Assembly (NCBI GenBank): GCA_958407995.1
Contig: CATYJU010000006.1
Span: 1 to 64,000 of the forward strand
Origin: an uncultured Collinsella sp.
GTDB lineage: Bacteria > Actinomycetota > Coriobacteriia > Coriobacteriales > Coriobacteriaceae
Length of the DNA: 64,000 nucleotides
Reading direction: 5' to 3'
Positions 54,296-62,157 of this stretch are shown here, in pieces. The first letter of the stretch is position 1. Every line of letters begins with the position of its first letter. Below the pieces are notes generated by a model that was not told the DNA's origin, searched no databases, and saw nothing but the letters and a program-made list of their open reading frames with translations. The translations under genes were made by a program, and so were the position numbers.

Positions 54296-55279
54296 TTAGT
54301 AGGAAAGCTTCCACATGTAGCGACGCATGGTCAGCGGGTGCTGACGGGCCTCGGCGATCTGGTTGCCATACTCGCGCATAACGGCGAGGTGCAGCAGCGG
54401 GTTGAAGTAGGTGACGACGCTCGCGGGCACGGCGTCAGCCAGGCCGTAGTCCTTGGAGTCGATCAGAGCGACCTTGGCGCCCATGCGCTCAAGGAAGGTG
54501 AGGGCGCGGGCATCCATCGGACGGGTAGCGCCATCGGACATGAAGAAGACGTAGGGCTTACCCTCGGTGGAAACCTCGAACGGGCCGTGGAAGTACTCGC
54601 CGGTGTTGTAGGCAGCGGCGTCGATCCACTGCATCTCGGTGAACAGGAAGGCGGCGTGAGAATAAGCCATCTTCTCGGAGGCACCGGAAGCCATGAAGTA
54701 AATCATCTTGTCGTCCTTGAAGTCCTCGGCGAACTTCTTGGCGAGCTTCTTGCAGTGCTGAGCGGCGTTCTCACAGAGCTCGAAGACGTTGGTGAGGCCG
54801 GTGATCATGTCCTCGTAGTGGTCATAGCCCTCGGTCTGCTGAAGGATCTCGACAGCAAGAGCGATGGCGTAGCCGGGCTTCTCGCACTTGGCAGCGAAGT
54901 TGGCGTGGAAGCCGTGAACGATGACGTAGTCAGCGTCGACGGTCAGAGCGGAGCCAGCCTTGTTGGTGAGGGAGACGACCGGGCAGTTGTGCTTCTTGGC
55001 GGTCTTGTTGGCCTCGACGGTCTCGGGCGTGGAGCCACCGAGGGAGCAGGTGATCACGAAGGTGTGCTCGTTGACCCAGGAGGGCGTGTCGTAGTTGAAC
55101 TCGTTAGCGGTGAAGATCTGAACGTTCAGCTTGTCCGTGTTGTTGGCCAGGAAGTACTTGGCGGGGTAAAGGTCGGACATGGAAGCACCGCAGCCGACGA
55201 AAGCGACGCTGTGGATCTCGTGGTTGGACAGGACGTCAGCGACGATCTGCTTAGGGAGGTTAAGGTCGATCTCGTACAT
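54296..55279 (-). CDS. FrlB-like SIS-domain sugar-phosphate deglycase (paralogue 2)
   Basis: A 327-residue protein; the ATG at 55279 (MYEIDLNLPK) has AAAGGA upstream, while the frame is open to 55378. SIS1 shows FVGCGASMSDLYPAKYFL and TCSLGGSTPETVEAN. SIS2 shows YFMASGASEKMAYSHAAF and NTGEYFHGPFEVSTEG. The C-terminus is TMRRYMWKLSY. It is the last gene of the PTS unit, like GfrE/GfrF after the gfr PTS genes of Salmonella. Expected reaction: fructosamine-6-phosphate to glucose-6-phosphate plus free amine. Confidence 0.78.
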   Translation of the reverse strand: MYEIDLNLPKQIVADVLSNHEIHSVAFVGCGASMSDLYPAKYFLANNTDKLNVQIFTANEFNYDTPSWVNEHTFVITCSLGGSTPETVEANKTAKKHNCPVVSLTNKAGSALTVDADYVIVHGFHANFAAKCEKPGYAIALAVEILQQTEGYDHYEDMITGLTNVFELCENAAQHCKKLAKKFAEDFKDDKMIYFMASGASEKMAYSHAAFLFTEMQWIDAAAYNTGEYFHGPFEVSTEGKPYVFFMSDGATRPMDARALTFLERMGAKVALIDSKDYGLADAVPASVVTYFNPLLHLAVMREYGNQIAEARQHPLTMRRYMWKLSY

Positions 55280-55369
55280 CTGACACATTCCTTTCGATTT
55301 TTGCGGCGCCACATTGCCGGGCGCTCGCAGGGTTACCGTGGTTTGGACCGAGTCGCCGGCCCGTTGAGG

Positions 55370-55400
55370 ATGCGACAAGGGGACTGTCCCATTGTCGCAT
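55370..55400. repeat. 31-bp palindrome ATGCGACAAGGGGAC/GTCCCATTGTCGCAT
   Basis: The two halves match with one mismatch around a single central T. It lies in the 200-bp gap between the EIID gene and deglycase 2. Confidence 0.65.
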
Positions 55401-55413
55401 TTTGGGAATGGAA

Positions 55414-55444
55414 GCCTGCCTGGGGTATGGGATGCCAGGCAGGC
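55414..55444. other. Intercistronic hairpin between EIID and deglycase 2 genes
   Basis: The 10-bp stem GCCTGCCTGG/CCAGGCAGGC has an 11-nt loop and no clear U-run on the minus strand. It may stabilise or partly terminate the PTS transcript. Confidence 0.5.
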
Positions 55445-55478
55445 CCCCGGGGGAAAGCGGTTAGACGCTTGGTCGCGA

Positions 55479-56312
55479 CTAGGCCAGGATGCCGGCCGCG
55501 GAGAGGGCGATGCCGCCCACGATGGCGATCACGAGAAGCCAACCGGTGTTGATGTTCTTCTTGATGAGCCAGTACATAAGGCCGGTGAGGCCAAGGGAGA
55601 TCATCTGGGGCATCATGCCGTCCAGGATGTCCTGGATAACGACGGTGCCCTCAGCGAACTGCAGCGGGGTGGTGGCGCCGATCAGCGTAGCGATCATGCC
55701 ACCCACGGACATAAGACCCACGATGCCGCAGACATACATGAGCTTCTCCATGAGGTCGCCGCCCTGAAGCTTGCTCAGGTACTCGTGGCCGCCCTGATAG
55801 CCCATCTTGGCTGCGAACCAAGTGATCAGCACAGAGGGGACGATGGAGATGAGCATGGCCAGAATCGGGCCCATGATGGAGCCCTGCTGAGCCAGCTGAA
55901 CGCCCAGGCCAAAGGCGATAACGCGGATGGTGCCCTGGAAGAAGGAGTCACCGATGCCGGAAAGCGGACCCATGAGGGAGGTCTTGACCGCGTTGATCGA
56001 ATCGGGGTCGAAGTTCTCGGGATCCTTGGCGTACTCCTCCTCCATGGAGGCGGCGAGGCCCAGGATGAAAGCGCTCGTCTGCGGGGTGCAGTTGTAGAAC
56101 GCCATGTGACGGTGGTAAGCCTCTTTCTTAGCAGCGAGCTGCTTGGGGTCGGACTCGTCCGGATAGAGGCGATCGAGCGTGGGAACCATACCGTAGAGGA
56201 AGCCCATGTTCATCTGACGCTCGTAGTTCCAAGAGGCCTGGATGGCCCAGGAGCGCCAGAAGAACTGGCTGACCTTCTTGTTCAGGGACACGTCCTTGGT
56301 TGCGGTTGCCAT
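55479..56312 (-). CDS. Mannose-family PTS component EIID
   Basis: A 277-residue membrane component. The family opening is FFWRSWAIQASWNYERQMNM, followed by the substrate-channel region MGPLSGIGDSFFQGTIRVIA. The last 130 residues are hydrophobic helices. The start at 56312 (MATATKDVSLNKK) lies 13 bp beyond the EIIC stop, with AGGAGGAA upstream. With EIIC it forms the membrane channel that imports the sugar. Confidence 0.9.
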   Translation of the reverse strand: MATATKDVSLNKKVSQFFWRSWAIQASWNYERQMNMGFLYGMVPTLDRLYPDESDPKQLAAKKEAYHRHMAFYNCTPQTSAFILGLAASMEEEYAKDPENFDPDSINAVKTSLMGPLSGIGDSFFQGTIRVIAFGLGVQLAQQGSIMGPILAMLISIVPSVLITWFAAKMGYQGGHEYLSKLQGGDLMEKLMYVCGIVGLMSVGGMIATLIGATTPLQFAEGTVVIQDILDGMMPQMISLGLTGLMYWLIKKNINTGWLLVIAIVGGIALSAAGILA

Positions 56313-56325
56313 AGTGTGTTCCTCC

Positions 56326-57120
56326 TTAGTCTTCGTCGTCTTCGAGCGGATCGTAGTCGGAATCGACACCGGCGGCTGCATGGGAACCGTTGAACTTGAA
56401 GCCCATGAAGACGACAGCCAGGCACACACCGATCAGAGCGACCGCGATGACGGACAGGTTGAGGTAAGCGGCGAGCAGGAAACCGATGAACAGGAACGGA
56501 GTCATACCCTTCTTGATCATCATGGTGAGCAGCAGGGCCAAGCCGTAGGCAGTCATGATCTTGGTCGAAACGTTAAGACCAGTGGACAGCCACTCGGGAA
56601 CCATGTTGACGATGGCCTGAACCAGGTCGGTGCCAACAAAGACGGCGAGGAAGATCGGCAGGAAGTACATGATGGCGTACAGACCGGAGCCAGCGCAGAT
56701 GTGCATACGGTAGGCGGTCTTGAAGTTACCGTTATCGATCGCGTTATCTGCCACATGGGTGAGGGCGGCGATGATGGAACGGAACACGATGCCGAGGAGC
56801 TGACCCAGGACGGCGACCGGGATGGCGATCGTCATGGCGGTCTCGGCGGAAGCATCGGTCAGGCACGCAAAGGCAGCGGCCACGATGCCGCCCAGGACCA
56901 TATCGGGCGGAACGGCGGCGCCGACCTGCACCAGGCCCATGGACACGAGCTCGACGGCGGCACCGACGGCAAGGCCGGTGGGCACATCGCCCAGCAGCAG
57001 ACCGACGAGCGTAGCGCCAACGAGGGGCTGCTCGAAGTTAAGACGACCGAGCAGGCGGGAGTCCCACATGCAGAACACGCCGACGAGGCCGACGAGCACC
57101 GCACTGATGAACGTATTCAT
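56326..57120 (-). CDS. Mannose-family PTS component EIIC
   Basis: A 264-residue membrane protein. Family features are FCMWDSRLLGRLNFEQPLVG and the glycine-rich GLLLGDVPTGLAVGAAVELV, with hydrophobic helices to about residue 245. The acidic C-terminal tail DYDPLEDDED is unusual. It starts 36 bp after the EIIAB gene. Confidence 0.9.
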   Translation of the reverse strand: MNTFISAVLVGLVGVFCMWDSRLLGRLNFEQPLVGATLVGLLLGDVPTGLAVGAAVELVSMGLVQVGAAVPPDMVLGGIVAAAFACLTDASAETAMTIAIPVAVLGQLLGIVFRSIIAALTHVADNAIDNGNFKTAYRMHICAGSGLYAIMYFLPIFLAVFVGTDLVQAIVNMVPEWLSTGLNVSTKIMTAYGLALLLTMMIKKGMTPFLFIGFLLAAYLNLSVIAVALIGVCLAVVFMGFKFNGSHAAAGVDSDYDPLEDDED

Positions 57121-57156
57121 ACCCTTCTCCTTTCAGTCAGGCAAAAGCCTGGTTGA

Positions 57157-58080
57157 TTACAGCTTGGCGTCGATGTCGACGCTCTGATACGTAGGGGTCT
57201 GCTGGACATAGAGCTTAATGCCCATGTCGAGCAGCTGGTTGACGTCGGCCTTCTGGGTGGCGTCGAGGAAGACGGAGCTGTCCTTGCCGCCGACCTGATC
57301 GGCACCGTCGTGGTTGGCGGTGGCGCCCAGGTTGATGGCGTCGAGCTTGTAGCCCTGGCAGAACTGCAGCATCTCGGCCGTGTTGCCAAAGACGAACATG
57401 ACGCGCTCGCCGAGGGTGTTGAGCTTGTCCATCTTGGCGAGAGCACGCTCGACGGTGAAGACGTTCAGACGCACGCCCTGGGGCTTGGCCAGCGTAAGAG
57501 CGCCCTTCTTGATGTCATCGTTGGCGGCAGCGTTGTCGACGACGATGATGCGCTCGGCCTGGACCTTGGTGGTCCAGGTAAAGACGACCTGGCCGTGCAG
57601 CAGACGGTAGTCAAGACGTGCGAGGACGATCTTGGCGGGACCGGAGCTGTGACGGGACGCCTTGGCCTTCTTGGCGGGAGCCGCGGCGGGCTGGGCCGGT
57701 GCGTTGGGGTTGGTCAGACCGTTGCGGGCCTCGTTGATGAGGGCCGCGAGCTCGGCGCCCTCGACGGGGACGGGGCTCATAGCGAGCGTGAGCGCCAGCG
57801 GGATGTTGAAACCGCTGACAACCGTGAACTTCGTGCCGTTCTTGGAAAGCTCGACCATGTTGTTGTTGACCGAGCTGCCGAGCATATCGGTCAGCACATA
57901 GACGGTGTCGTCCGCGTTGAACGTGGCGATCATGGCATCCACCTTATTGGTGATGGGCTCCTTGTCGTCACGAGCAAGCGACACGACGTGGACGTTCGAC
58001 ACGTCGCCGAGAACCATCTCGAGCGTGTCTTTGGCGCCTGCGGCCAGGCCGCCATGAGATGCGAGAATGATCTGATTCAT
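57157..58080 (-). CDS. Fused mannose-family PTS EIIA-EIIB
   Basis: A 307-residue cytoplasmic phosphocarrier. The EIIA domain (1-125) has the phospho-accepting His9 in IILASHGGLAAG. A Pro/Ala/Lys linker (about 125-148) leads to the EIIB domain, with its histidine in RLDYRLLHGQVVFTW. It passes phosphate from HPr to the incoming sugar. AAAGGAGGAGG precedes the ATG. First gene of the PTS operon. Confidence 0.92.
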   Translation of the reverse strand: MNQIILASHGGLAAGAKDTLEMVLGDVSNVHVVSLARDDKEPITNKVDAMIATFNADDTVYVLTDMLGSSVNNNMVELSKNGTKFTVVSGFNIPLALTLAMSPVPVEGAELAALINEARNGLTNPNAPAQPAAAPAKKAKASRHSSGPAKIVLARLDYRLLHGQVVFTWTTKVQAERIIVVDNAAANDDIKKGALTLAKPQGVRLNVFTVERALAKMDKLNTLGERVMFVFGNTAEMLQFCQGYKLDAINLGATANHDGADQVGGKDSSVFLDATQKADVNQLLDMGIKLYVQQTPTYQSVDIDAKL

Positions 58081-58096
58081 CTTGCCTCCTCCTTTT

Positions 58097-58118
58097 CGTT
58101 ATGGTCATTATAACGTCT
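58097..58118 (-). promoter_or_regulatory. Operator-like sites before the PTS operon
   Basis: CGTTATGGTCATTATA (58097-58112) matches the site before the EamA gene (59387-59402) at 14 of 16 positions. It overlaps TATAACGTCT (58109-58118), the decamer found before GntR regulator 2. Confidence 0.55.
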
Positions 58119-58263
58119 TATATGTTGCTTATATTGCTAATTAGTATAAAGACCGTTCGCGGGTGAAAATCGACCGTTGACGGGCTTAACGTACTTGAAA
58201 CGTTGGGGCTGGATAGGCCGGCGCTGGCTGGATAACCCCAGGCCAAACGCCGTGCACAATCCT

Positions 58264-59346
58264 CTATCGCACGAAGTACCAGGGGCTTTCCTGCACGGTG
58301 GGCTCCAGCGCGATGCCAGTGCGTTCCTTAAACAGATCCATGTCCTGAGATTTTTCGGTCCACCACGCGTTGGGCTTAAAGGTCATGCTCTCGACAATAC
58401 GTTTGACAATGGCGCTGTTGCGCAGCCTGGAGAAGTCGGTGTTCATGATCAGGATGGACGCAAGCACCAGCACGATGCCCAGGACCTTGATCGCGCCGGC
58501 GGGCTCGGCGTAGACACCAATGCCCAGCAGTACGGTGACGACCGTCTCGAATGACATTACGACGGGAACTTTCGACGTCTCGAGCCCCATGGACAGACCC
58601 TGCATATATAAGACATAGGCCACGGCTGTGGGGATGAGTCCAAAGCCAAGGAACAACAACAGCAGCTGTGGCGACATTGCCGCGGCGACATCCGGCCACG
58701 GAGCCGCGATAGCTGCCATAACCGCACCGCCAAAAACAAAGCCCCAAAACGTGACAGCCAGCGGGTGGACCGTCTTGGTTGCTATCCGGCTAAACACCGC
58801 AAGCGACGCACCGCAAAAGCCTGCAATCACGCCCGACGTGACGCCCCAAACCGAAAAATGAAAACCGGAAAGGTCGCCATTGGTCACCGCAAGCACGCAG
58901 CCAACGATGTTAAAGACAATGGCAACGAGCTTGTTGGGGGTCACGTCCTCGCGATAAAGCACGCGGCCGAGCATGACGCCAAACACCGGCGAGGTGTAGA
59001 GCAGCACCGAGGCCGTGGACATGCCCACCTCGCCCATGCACTCGTAATAGCAGGTGTTGGCGACGGCCAAGCCGACGATACCGACAAGTGCGCAGGGGAC
59101 GAGTTCTTTGGGGCTTGCCTTGAATAGCGCCAGGGGACCCTGAGCCACGGTAGACCCCTCACCCGGACGGCAGCCCATAAACATCAGGACCGGCGCCAAG
59201 ACAAGCGCTCCGACCAACAAGCGAAAGGCAGCCATGCTCTGGGACGAAACGCCCATGGCCGCAATGCCGTTTACAAAGATTCCGATGCTGCCCCACATAA
59301 GCGCGGCGATCAGCACCAGCACATAGCCCAGATTGCTTTTCTTCAA
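58264..59346 (-). CDS. EamA family (DMT) transporter
   Basis: About 360 residues from a TTG at 59346, chosen because GAGGAGG lies five bases upstream. The GTG at 59382 has no ribosome site and overlaps the operator. Two EamA repeats with about ten helices: LVLIAALMWGSIGIFVNGIA, and in repeat 2 GVIAGFCGASLAVFSRIATK. A C-terminal soluble tail of about 50 residues follows. The shared operator motif suggests it serves the same pathway as the PTS, perhaps releasing the freed amine or amino acid. Confidence 0.8.
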   Translation of the reverse strand: MKKSNLGYVLVLIAALMWGSIGIFVNGIAAMGVSSQSMAAFRLLVGALVLAPVLMFMGCRPGEGSTVAQGPLALFKASPKELVPCALVGIVGLAVANTCYYECMGEVGMSTASVLLYTSPVFGVMLGRVLYREDVTPNKLVAIVFNIVGCVLAVTNGDLSGFHFSVWGVTSGVIAGFCGASLAVFSRIATKTVHPLAVTFWGFVFGGAVMAAIAAPWPDVAAAMSPQLLLLFLGFGLIPTAVAYVLYMQGLSMGLETSKVPVVMSFETVVTVLLGIGVYAEPAGAIKVLGIVLVLASILIMNTDFSRLRNSAIVKRIVESMTFKPNAWWTEKSQDMDLFKERTGIALEPTVQESPWYFVR

Positions 59347-59386
59347 CGCAGCCTCCTCGGTATTGTTTCCAATATGTTTCACACTA

Positions 59387-59402
59387 CGTTATAGTCGTTA
59401 TA
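59387..59402 (-). promoter_or_regulatory. Operator-like site before the EamA gene
   Basis: CGTTATAGTCGTTATA, nearly the same as the site at 58097-58112 before the PTS operon. It continues as TATAC, matching the CGTTATATAC before GntR regulator 2. Confidence 0.5.
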
Positions 59403-59458
59403 TACATTTTTCAAGACACAAATCGCCGAACGGAAAAATCTGCTTCCCCATATACTCA

Positions 59459-59502
59459 TTGGGGACGTTCTTAAATGACTAGCCATTTAAGAACGTCCCC
59501 AA
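59459..59502. repeat. 19-bp perfect palindrome TTGGGGACGTTCTTAAATG
   Basis: The two 19-bp arms flank ACTAGC. There is no U-run, so it is more a REP-like repeat than a terminator. It lies between deglycase 3 and the EamA gene. Confidence 0.75.
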
Positions 59503-59547
59503 CGTCTAAGCCCCAACCTCATATGGGTTGCCAGGCTGCTCTATCCC

Positions 59548-60540
59548 TTAGTAATCAAGCTTCCACATGTAGCGGCGCGTCATGTAGTCCTTGTGAGTTA
59601 CGGCAGAGAGCGCACGCATGTACACGTTGTTGAGGATCGGGGCAAAGATCAGGTGGTTGAAGTACTCGCTCACGCTGTCCTTGATGTCGTTGAGGCCGAG
59701 CTCCTTGGCGTCGAGCTGATAGACGCGCTCGCCACCGTACTGGTTGACGAAGCGGATGCCGCGCTCGTCGTTGCAGCGGCTGCGGCCGACGCTGATGAGC
59801 TGGAACAGCGAGGTGCGCTTGTCCAGGATCTCGAAGGGGCCGTGGAAGAAGTCGCAGGTGTTGATGGTGCAGGAGTCGATCTGTAGCATCTCCTGCACGT
59901 TGCAGATGCTAAAGACGTAGGCGGCACCAAAGAGCGGACCCTGAGCCATCACGTTGATGCAGGGCCTGTCGGCGTTCTGCTCGGCCCACTTGGCAGCGAG
60001 CGGACGGGTGTACTCGACGGCTTTGCGGTAGATGGGATCGATCAGGTCGAAGGCGGCCATGGCGGTCTCGTACTCGGCATAGCCCTCGGTCTGCTGCGTG
60101 AGCTCCATGGCGATCATGGTCACGACGGCGGAGTTGGTACGGCCCATGCAGGACTCGTCGACGGCCAGGCTGTCGTACTGGATCTTGTAGTCGCAGACCT
60201 CGGTGAGGCCGGACTCGTCAACATAGATGGCGATGGTGCTGGCGCCGTGGTCCTTGGCGACCTGGGCGGCTACGATGGTCTCCTTGGTGCCGCGCATGGA
60301 CACGACGACGGCCAGAGTGTTCTCGTTGACATAGGCAGGGGTTGCGTGCACGAACTCGTTGCTGGTGTAGCTGGAGCTCACGACCTGCGTGGCCTCGTGC
60401 TCCATAAAGTACTGGGCAGGATAGTTACCGCCGTTGGATCCGCCGGCGCCAATCCACACGACGCGCTTGATGCCGCCCTTGTCAGCCTTGTCAGCCAAAA
60501 CTTGGGAGACGACGTCCTTAACCTGTTCCTGAGTAGTCAT
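59548..60540 (-). CDS. FrlB-like SIS-domain sugar-phosphate deglycase (paralogue 3)
   Basis: A 330-residue protein. SIS1 shows WIGAGGSNGGNYPAQYFM and VVSMRGTKETIVAAQ. SIS2 shows NVMAQGPLFGAAYVFSI and CDFFHGPFEILDKRTS, where the paralogues have GEYFHGPFE. The C-terminus is TRRYMWKLDY. The different loop suggests another substrate. It is divergent from GntR regulator 3, and both promoters share a repeated operator. Confidence 0.77.
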   Translation of the reverse strand: MTTQEQVKDVVSQVLADKADKGGIKRVVWIGAGGSNGGNYPAQYFMEHEATQVVSSSYTSNEFVHATPAYVNENTLAVVVSMRGTKETIVAAQVAKDHGASTIAIYVDESGLTEVCDYKIQYDSLAVDESCMGRTNSAVVTMIAMELTQQTEGYAEYETAMAAFDLIDPIYRKAVEYTRPLAAKWAEQNADRPCINVMAQGPLFGAAYVFSICNVQEMLQIDSCTINTCDFFHGPFEILDKRTSLFQLISVGRSRCNDERGIRFVNQYGGERVYQLDAKELGLNDIKDSVSEYFNHLIFAPILNNVYMRALSAVTHKDYMTRRYMWKLDY

Positions 60541-60578
60541 CGCGCATCAGCCTTTCTTCTCGTTTGATGCTCTTGATG

Positions 60579-60739
60579 GCATACAAGTTACATACATGTT
60601 TTGGTTATGTCGACTAGTTGTATGCTATATTTATCTTAGAAATTTTGCTGATGCGGTTTTCGATAACTAGCTACCAGCGGTTTTGTTATTGTATTGGATA
60701 CATGCTCAATTAGATTTGCATACAGGTTAGATACAGGTT
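60579..60739. promoter_or_regulatory. Divergent control region of deglycase 3 and GntR regulator 3
   Basis: Two 22-bp sites, 60579-60600 (GCATACAAGTTACATACATG...) and 60718-60739 (GCATACAGGTTAGATACAGG...), match at 18 of 22 positions. A further inverted TTGTATGC at about 60618-60625 makes a dyad with the first. The second site covers the regulator's own ribosome-site region. Confidence 0.62.
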
Positions 60740-60745
60740 GATTGC

Positions 60746-61468
60746 ATGAACGCTTCATCTAAAAAGAAACTGGCCCAATACGAGCGCTTGGCGGGCATGC
60801 TGCGCGACCGCATTGCCTCCGGCACCTACGCACGCGGAGACAAGCTGCCGTCCGAGATGGAACTCATGGACGAATCGGGGCTGTCGCGCAGCACCGTGCG
60901 CCATGCCCTTAAGGTGCTCGTCGATGAGGGTCTGGTGCGCACCGAGCGCGGGCGTGGCGCCTTTGTGGCCGACACGCCGGCGCTCCACGAAAACAACCTG
61001 GTGTTTTCGAGCTATACGGCACAGGTCCAGGGTCAGGGCATGAAGCCCACCACGCGCACGGTGGACTCGGGCTTTGCCAAGGCCGCGGGCAATGTGGCCA
61101 GGTTTTTTGATGTCGCCGTGGGCAGCAAGCTCGTCAAACTTGTCCGCCTGCGTTATCTGGACGATGCGCCGCTGTGCCTGGAGACCACCTATCTGCCGCC
61201 AAGCTTTGAGGCACTCATCGATCGCGATATCAACGGTTCGCTCTACGCCACGCTGCGTCAAGAATTCCATCGCGCGCCGGCACAGGGGCACAAGACCTTT
61301 GAGGTGTGCTATGCCTCGCAAAACGAGGCGTTTTTGCTCAACGTTGAGCGCGGGCAGGCGCTGATCCTGATCACCGACTACGTCTACGACACCGACGGCC
61401 GCCCGCTCCATGTCTCCAAGCGCGTCCAACGCACCGACCGCGCCAAATACACCGAGCCCATCGGCTAA
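60746..61468 (+). CDS. GntR family regulator with UTRA domain (regulator 3)
   Basis: A 240-residue HutC-type regulator. Winged helix: AQYERLAGMLRDRIASGTYA, KLPSEMELMDESGLSRSTVR and TERGRGAFV. A UTRA domain is at about 80-235. It is more distant from regulators 1 and 2 than they are from each other. Divergent from deglycase 3; the repeated operator suggests autoregulation plus control of that gene. Confidence 0.85.
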   Translation: MNASSKKKLAQYERLAGMLRDRIASGTYARGDKLPSEMELMDESGLSRSTVRHALKVLVDEGLVRTERGRGAFVADTPALHENNLVFSSYTAQVQGQGMKPTTRTVDSGFAKAAGNVARFFDVAVGSKLVKLVRLRYLDDAPLCLETTYLPPSFEALIDRDINGSLYATLRQEFHRAPAQGHKTFEVCYASQNEAFLLNVERGQALILITDYVYDTDGRPLHVSKRVQRTDRAKYTEPIG

Positions 61469-61506
61469 CCTGCCAAAATAGACCTGTCCCTAAATGGTAG
61501 GTTTGG
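61469..61506. repeat. Palindromic repeat, copy 4
   Basis: AACCTGCCAAAA-TAGACCTGTCCC-TAAATGGTAGGTTT, related to the repeat at 44088. It overlaps the 3' end of the GNAT gene and separates two convergent genes. Confidence 0.6.
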
Positions 61507-62080
61507 GGAGGTCGGGGAACCAGATTGGCTTGGGTTTGTTGGGTGTGCGCTCGGCTAGGACTAGCTCCATCCAGCACATGTCGTACCAGCGGCCGAACTT
61601 TTGGGCACAGCGGTCGAAGGCGCCCACCAGGCGATACCCCATATGGGCATGGAAATCCTGACTGTTATGCGTCAGATATTCGTCGTCCTTGTCGTGCGGC
61701 ACGGCAATGAGCGCGCACATGTTGGTGATGCCCATCGCGATCAGACATTGCTTGAGCGCGTCGTGCAGCTTGCGGCCCAACCCGCCGTGGCGCACGTCGC
61801 GCGCCAGGTAGATCGACGTCTCGACCGACCAGTCGTATGCCTCGCGGCTGTTAAGCGGACTCACATAGGCATAGCCTACCGGATGCCCGTCCAGCTCCAT
61901 CACCAAATACGGATAGCGCTTGAGCGTACGCTCGATGCGCCCGGCGAACGCCTCAACGCTCGGCACCTCGTATTCGCAGGTAATCGCCGTCTGGCGCACA
62001 TACGGCTCATAGATGGCAAGCAACGCCGGCGCGTCTTCGGGCGTCGTCAGACGAATCGTCGGCTCGGACATCTCGGGCAT
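61490..62080 (-). CDS. GNAT acyltransferase (phosphinothricin/L-amino acid N-acetyltransferase type)
   Basis: A 196-residue protein; the ATG at 62080 has GGGAGGGG upstream. TIRLTTPEDAPALLAIYEPY opens a GNAT fold. The acetyl-CoA loop is ARDVRHGGLGRKLHDALKQ, and the C-terminal YDMCWMELVL is typical of the Pat/MnaT subgroup. It acetylates amino-group substrates; the natural one is not evident. Its last codons lie in the palindromic repeat at 61469-61506. Confidence 0.85.
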   Translation of the reverse strand: MPEMSEPTIRLTTPEDAPALLAIYEPYVRQTAITCEYEVPSVEAFAGRIERTLKRYPYLVMELDGHPVGYAYVSPLNSREAYDWSVETSIYLARDVRHGGLGRKLHDALKQCLIAMGITNMCALIAVPHDKDDEYLTHNSQDFHAHMGYRLVGAFDRCAQKFGRWYDMCWMELVLAERTPNKPKPIWFPDLPKPTI

Positions 62081-62095
62081 ACAGCCCCTCCCCCT

Positions 62096-62139
62096 CAAAA
62101 GCAAAGGCCGCCCTGCGCCAAACCCAGCGCAAGGCGGCC
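62096..62139 (-). terminator. Terminator of the aldolase-like gene
   Basis: On the minus strand GGCCGCCTTGCGC pairs with GCGCAGGGCGGCC, then TTTGCTTTT. It overlaps the leader of the GNAT gene. Confidence 0.78.
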
Positions 62140-62157
62140 CCTCGTCATTACATCAGA

